Assembly (NCBI GenBank): GCA_034509925.1
Contig: CM067536.1
Span: 6,027,501-6,091,500, forward strand
From: Hirudinaria manillensis
Taxonomy: Eukaryota > Annelida > Clitellata > Hirudinida > Hirudinidae
Direction of reading: 5' to 3'
DNA: 64,000 bases
Numbering within the stretch: position 1 is the stretch's first letter; each line of letters opens with the position of its first letter. The translations under genes were made by a program, and so were the position numbers. Shown piece by piece: positions 59,905 to 64,000 of the stretch. The notes under the pieces are model-generated. The model was not told the origin of the DNA. It did not search any database and saw only the letters and a list, made by a program, of their open reading frames with translations.

Positions 59905-60438
59905 ATGGACTCTGGCTCATCACAATTGTGCAGCAATGGATGCGGTTTTTTTGGTTCACAAGATTTCAAAGGCATGTGTTCAAAATGCTTCAAAACTACG
60001 ATGAAGAAGGAGGTGGAACAATCACATGTAAACAAGCCAAAAGAGGTGCAAATGAATGTATTAAATTCATTTCAGCCAAATGAATTTATGAATTTTGAAA
60101 TAACCGATCCTAATGTTCAATCGGAGCCAAATCAAGTCAAGTTGGTGCCAATGCAAGTTAAAGAGAAGCCAATACAAGTCGGAGAAAAGCCAACGGTAGT
60201 CGCTAAGAAAAAATCGGAAGTGGCTGAGAAGCCGGAAAAGAAAAAAAGCAATAGATGCCATGTGTGCAAGAAGAAAGTTGGTCTGACTGCAATTGTTTGT
60301 CGATGCGGTGGAGTATACTGCGGTCTGCACCGCTACGTAGATACTCATGGCTGCACTTTCGACTATAAGGCAGTCGAAAGGGAAAAACTACGCAAAATGA
60401 ACCCATTGATTGAAGGCGAGAGAATCGAAAAACTATAA
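59905..60438 (+). CDS. ZFAND5/6: ZFAND5/6-type gene, array copy 9
   Basis: Intact 177-residue frame. It shares the silent GCA in DYKAVERE with array copy 2, 14 kb away, which indicates exchange between distant units. Confidence 0.9.
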   Translation: MDSGSSQLCSNGCGFFGSQDFKGMCSKCFKTTMKKEVEQSHVNKPKEVQMNVLNSFQPNEFMNFEITDPNVQSEPNQVKLVPMQVKEKPIQVGEKPTVVAKKKSEVAEKPEKKKSNRCHVCKKKVGLTAIVCRCGGVYCGLHRYVDTHGCTFDYKAVEREKLRKMNPLIEGERIEKL

Positions 60439-60800
60439 AACATCCTTTTTATGCCAATATTGCTTTTTATGCTGAATTTATCGAATAAAGTAATTACAGA
60501 ATCAAATAAAATATTAGCTTTATGTGGAGAACCTGGATTATGTCGAAACACAAAATGTCCCTTTCTAGGAGTTTCAAATGATTAATAAATAATATTAATT
60601 CCACCATCCTTCCAATTTTTCCTGTAAAAGTTGTATTTTAATTGTATCACAAATGTATCAAGGCAAAACATTTAATGACTATGTTAATACTGAAAAAATA
60701 AATATTTCACTTTTCGTTGGTGGATTCCAGGTTTGACATTATATCACCGCCACAAAGTATCGACGCGGTCTATAAATGGTCTGAAGAGCAGAATAACAGC

Positions 60801-60920
60801 AGCTCTGGTTTCTCTTCAAAGAAACGCGCAAATCTTTCGCCTTTTACTAAAGATTTCCGTGGAGAGGAACATCACTATGAGTGTTTGATGTATTTCTTGC
60901 AGCCCTCTCTCGAGGGCGGA
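60801..60920 (+). ncRNA. RNU5: U5 snRNA, copy 48
   Basis: Single U5 between ZFAND modules 9 and 10; PSE CCGCCA. Confidence 0.93.
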
Positions 60921-61310
60921 TAATAAATAATGATAATGAATTGATCTTACGTGTATATCCAATATCTCTTTTTGTAAATAACCGACACTCGCGCCATCTG
61001 CCGATAGACGTTCAATAAAATTCTGGCAAAAATCTGAACCAAAGCAGCATGCTATTTAGGCTTCTTTGCTGCATTCCGGGTTTGACATTATATCATATAT
61101 AATGAATTATTTATAAATAATTCTGTGGGATATAGGATCTTTTACAAAAATAATGAACAATAGGAATTAATTAAATTAAATGTTTTCAAATAATTCGGTT
61201 CGATTTATGATCTTTTTCAATGAAACAAATTATCGGGGACACGAAAACTTTTTGAGGGAAGAACATCAAATCAAATAATTCAAAAATTCAAATTTAATTC
61301 TGACACAGAA

Positions 61311-61844
61311 ATGGACTCTGGCTCATCACAATTGTGCAGCAATGGATGCGGTTTTTTTGGTTCACAAGATTTCAAAGGCATGTGTTCAAAATGCTTCAAA
61401 ACTACGATGAAGAAGGAGGTGGAACAATCACATGTAAACAAGCCAAAAGAGGTGCAAATGAATGTATTAAATTCATTTCAGCCAAATGAATTTATGAATT
61501 TTGAAATAACCGATCCTAATGTTCAATCGGAGCCAAATCAAGTCAAGTTGGTGCCAATGCAAGTTAAAGAGAAGCCAATACAAGTCGGAGAAAAGCCAAC
61601 GGTAGTCGCTGAGAAAAAATCGGAAGTGGCTGAGAAGCCGGAAAAGAAAAAAAGCAATAGATGCCATGTGTGCAAGAAGAAAGTTGGTCTGACTGCAATT
61701 GTTTGTCGATGCGGTGGAGTATACTGCGGTCTGCACCGCTACGTAGATACTCATGGCTGCACTTTCGACTATAAGGCTGTCGAAAGGGAAAAACTACGCA
61801 AAATGAACCCATTGATTGAAGGCGAGAGAATCGAAAAACTATAA
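61311..61844 (+). CDS. ZFAND5/6: ZFAND5/6-type gene, array copy 10
   Basis: Intact 177-residue frame with the VAEKKSEV linker, otherwise seen only in copy 1. The 3' flank has private changes (CTTTCCAGGAG, GTTATATTTT, GTATGACAAATG), so this module is among the most diverged in its non-coding part. Confidence 0.9.
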   Translation: MDSGSSQLCSNGCGFFGSQDFKGMCSKCFKTTMKKEVEQSHVNKPKEVQMNVLNSFQPNEFMNFEITDPNVQSEPNQVKLVPMQVKEKPIQVGEKPTVVAEKKSEVAEKPEKKKSNRCHVCKKKVGLTAIVCRCGGVYCGLHRYVDTHGCTFDYKAVEREKLRKMNPLIEGERIEKL

Positions 61845-62206
61845 AACATCCTTTTTATGCCAATATTGCTTTTTATGCTGAATTTATCGAATAAAGTAAT
61901 TACAGAATCAAATAAAATATTAGCTTTATGTGGAGAACCTGGATTATGTCGAAACACAAAATGTCCCTTTCCAGGAGTTTCAAATGATTAATAAATAATA
62001 TTAATTCCACCATCCTTCCAATTTTTCCTGTAAAAGTTATATTTTAATTGTATGACAAATGTATCAAGGCAAAACATTTAATGACTATGTTAATACTGAA
62101 AAAATAAATATTTCACTTTTCGTTGGTGGATTCCAGGTTTGACATTATATCACCGCCGCAAAGTATCGACGCGGTCTATAAATGGTCTGAAGAGCAGAAT
62201 AACAGC

Positions 62207-62326
62207 AGCTCTGGTTTCTCTTCAAAGAAACGCGCAAATCATTCGCCTTTTACTAAAGATTTCCGTGGAGAGGAACAACACTATGAGTGTTTGATGTATT
62301 TCTTGCAGCCCTCTCTCGAGGGCGGA
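62207..62326 (+). ncRNA. RNU5: U5 snRNA, copy 49 (variant)
   Basis: After ZFAND module 10. The loop-1 stem has CAAATCATTCGCC in place of CAAATCTTTCGCC, and the RNA has the GAACAACAC form. The following spacer is also diverged (CTCGTTTTTCTATATTACC). It may be impaired. Confidence 0.85.
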
Positions 62327-62556
62327 TAATAAATAATGATAATGAATTGATCTTACGTGTATATCCAATATCTCGTTTTTCTATATTACCGATACTCGCG
62401 CCATCTGCCGATAGACGTTCAATAAAATTCTGGCAAAAATCTGAACCAAAGCAGCGTGCTATTTAGGCTTCTTTGGTGCATTCCGGGTTTGACATTATAT
62501 CACCGGCGCAAAGTATCGACGCGGTCTATAAATGGTCTGAAGAGCAGAATAACAGC

Positions 62557-62676
62557 AGCTCTGGTTTCTCTTCAAAGAAACGCGCAAATCTTTCGCCTTT
62601 TACTAAAGATTTCCGTGGAGAGGAACATCACTATGAGTGTTTGATGTATTTCTTGCAGCCCTCTCTCGAGGGCGGA
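62557..62676 (+). ncRNA. RNU5: U5 snRNA, copy 50
   Basis: PSE CCGGCG; standard RNA. Confidence 0.95.
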
Positions 62677-62905
62677 TAATAAATAATGATAATGAATTGA
62701 TCTTACGTGTATATCCAATATCTCTTTTTGTAAATAACCGACACTCGCGCCATCTGCCGATAGACGTTCAATAAAATTCTGGCAAAAATCTGAACCAAAG
62801 CAGCGTGCTATTTAGGCTTCTTTGGTGCATTCCGGGTTTGACATTATATCACCGCCGCAAAGTATCGACGCGGTCTATAAATGGTCTGAAGAGCAGAATA
62901 ACAGC

Positions 62906-63025
62906 AGCTCTGGTTTCTCTTCAAAGAAACGCGCAAATCTTTCGCCTTTTACTAAAGATTTCCGTGGAGAGGAACATCACTATGAGTGTTTGATGTATTT
63001 CTTGCAGCCCTCTCTCGAGGGCGGA
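62906..63025 (+). ncRNA. RNU5: U5 snRNA, copy 51
   Basis: Standard sequence. Confidence 0.95.
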
Positions 63026-63254
63026 TAATAAATAATGATAATGAATTGATCTTACGTGTATATCCAATATCTCTTTTTGTAAATAACCGACACTCGCGCC
63101 ATCTGCCGATAGACGTTCAATAAAATTCTGGCAAAAATCTGAACCAAAGCAGCGTGCTATTTAGGCTTCTTTGGTGCAATCCGGGTTTGACATTATATCA
63201 CCGCCGCAAAGTATCGACGCGGTCTATAAATGGTCTGAAGAGCAGAATAACAGC

Positions 63255-63374
63255 AGCTCTGGTTTCTCTTCAAAGAAACGCGCAAATCTTTCGCCTTTTA
63301 CTAAAGATTTCCGTGGAGAGGAACATCACTATGAGTGTTTGATGTATTTCTTGCAGCCCTCTCTCGAGGGCGGA
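63255..63374 (+). ncRNA. RNU5: U5 snRNA, copy 52
   Basis: Upstream flank GTGCAATCC; last full U5 in the window, before ZFAND module 11. Confidence 0.95.
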
Positions 63375-63764
63375 TAATAAATAATGATAATGAATTGATC
63401 TTACGTGTATATCCAATATCTCTTTTTGTAAATAACCGACACTCGCGCCATCTGCCGATAGACGTTCAATAAAATTCTGGCAAAAATCTGAACCAAAGCA
63501 GCGTGCTATTTAGGCTTCTTTGCTGCATTCCGGGTTTGACATTATATCATATATAATGAATTATTTATAAATAATTCTGTGGGATATAGGATCTTTTACA
63601 AAAATAATGAACAATAGGAATTAATTAAATTAAATGTTTTCAAATAATTCGGTTCGATTTATGATCTTTTTCAATGAAACAAATTATCGGGGACACGAAA
63701 ACTTTTTGAGGGAAGAACATCAAATCAAATAATTCAAAAATTCAAATTTAATTCTGACACAGAA

Positions 63765-64000
63765 ATGGACTCTGGCTCATCACAATTGTGCAGCAATGGA
63801 TGCGGTTTTTTTGGTTCACAAGATTTCAAAGGCATGTGTTCAAAATGCTTCAAAACTACGATGAAGAAGGAGGTGGAACAATCACATGTAAACAAGCCAA
63901 AAGAGGTGCAAATGAATGTATTAAATTCATTTCAGCCAAATGAATTTATGAATTTTGAAATAACCGATCCTAATGTTCAATCGGAGCCAAATCAAGTCAA
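63765..64000 (+). CDS. ZFAND5/6: ZFAND5/6-type gene, array copy 11 (cut by window end)
   Basis: The first 78 codons are present and open, including the complete A20 finger. The AN1 half lies beyond the window. It shows that the composite array continues. Confidence 0.88.
   Translation, partial: MDSGSSQLCSNGCGFFGSQDFKGMCSKCFKTTMKKEVEQSHVNKPKEVQMNVLNSFQPNEFMNFEITDPNVQSEPNQV

Larger units (their letters stand above)
34565..64000 (+). repeat. Composite tandem array of U5 snRNA units (349 bp) with embedded ZFAND modules
   Basis: The basic period is 349 bp, from one U5 start to the next (for example 36642, 36991, 37340). Each unit has the U5 gene (about 120 bp), a short AT-rich spacer with AATAATGATAATG, a conserved GCGCCATCTGCCGATAGACG region, a GCATGCTATTTAGGC region, a PSE-like element and a TATA box. 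Variant lengths are 343, 350 and 355 bp. Eleven ZFAND modules of about 1,057 bp interrupt the spacer at one fixed site, making 1,406-bp composite units. Runs of U5 copies between ZFAND modules number 1 (before the first), then 27, 1, 1, 6, 5, 2, 2, 2, 1 and 4. The array continues past the window end. Confidence 0.95.

Noticed and set aside
35559..61812. 93-, 82- and 67-residue minus-strand frames opposite each ZFAND gene
   Set aside because: Antisense shadows of the zinc-finger coding sequence, with no domain of their own.
34799..63377. Recurrent 68-residue and 62-residue plus-strand reading frames in every repeat unit
   Set aside because: They run through the U5 promoter and snRNA, often start at non-ATG codons, and are open only because the DNA is conserved for the RNA gene.
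34565..64000. Regular repeats as a CRISPR-like array
   Set aside because: Units are 349 bp, contain RNA genes, have no unique spacers, and the genome is animal.

Overview
This is a stretch of animal (metazoan) nuclear genome. It is AT-rich, with GT-AG introns, many trinucleotide and tetranucleotide microsatellites, and animal-specific protein families (SUEL lectin, CUB, EPG5). A lophotrochozoan such as an annelid or mollusc would fit, but nothing here proves the phylum.

Left part (1-10.2 kb). Two minus-strand exons of an incomplete gene encode a SUEL (galactose/rhamnose-binding) lectin domain and a CUB-like domain, set in microsatellite-rich introns. Between 7.7 and 9.9 kb lie relics: an unidentified coding-like stretch broken by a frame change and stop codons, a possible tRNA-related SINE, and a minus-strand intron-free fragment of the spliceosomal protein gene PRPF8 with frameshifts and stops.

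Middle part (10.2-33 kb). Two complete plus-strand genes can be assembled exon by exon. EPG5 (autophagosome-lysosome tethering factor) has 50 coding exons whose phases all agree, giving 2,688 residues. GPN1 (GPN-loop GTPase involved in RNA polymerase II import) has 9 coding exons giving 304 residues.

Right part (33.8-64 kb). A single-exon A20/AN1 zinc-finger gene (ZFAND5/6 type) is followed by a very large tandem array that runs off the end of the window. The basic unit is 349 bp, and each unit holds a complete U5 spliceosomal snRNA gene of about 120 nt with a PSE-like element and a TATA box. I count 52 full-length U5 copies and one decayed copy. Eleven copies of a roughly 1,057-bp module carrying a second, single-exon ZFAND5/6-type gene are embedded at the same point of the U5 unit and have been co-amplified: nine intact, one frameshifted, one cut by the window end. 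Higher-order repeats (about 1,402 bp, 1,406 bp and 1,755 bp) show ongoing unequal exchange.

The U5 snRNA / ubiquitin-binding zinc-finger composite array is the outstanding feature. The 62- and 68-residue reading frames that recur through the array are artefacts of U5 genes and promoters, not proteins.
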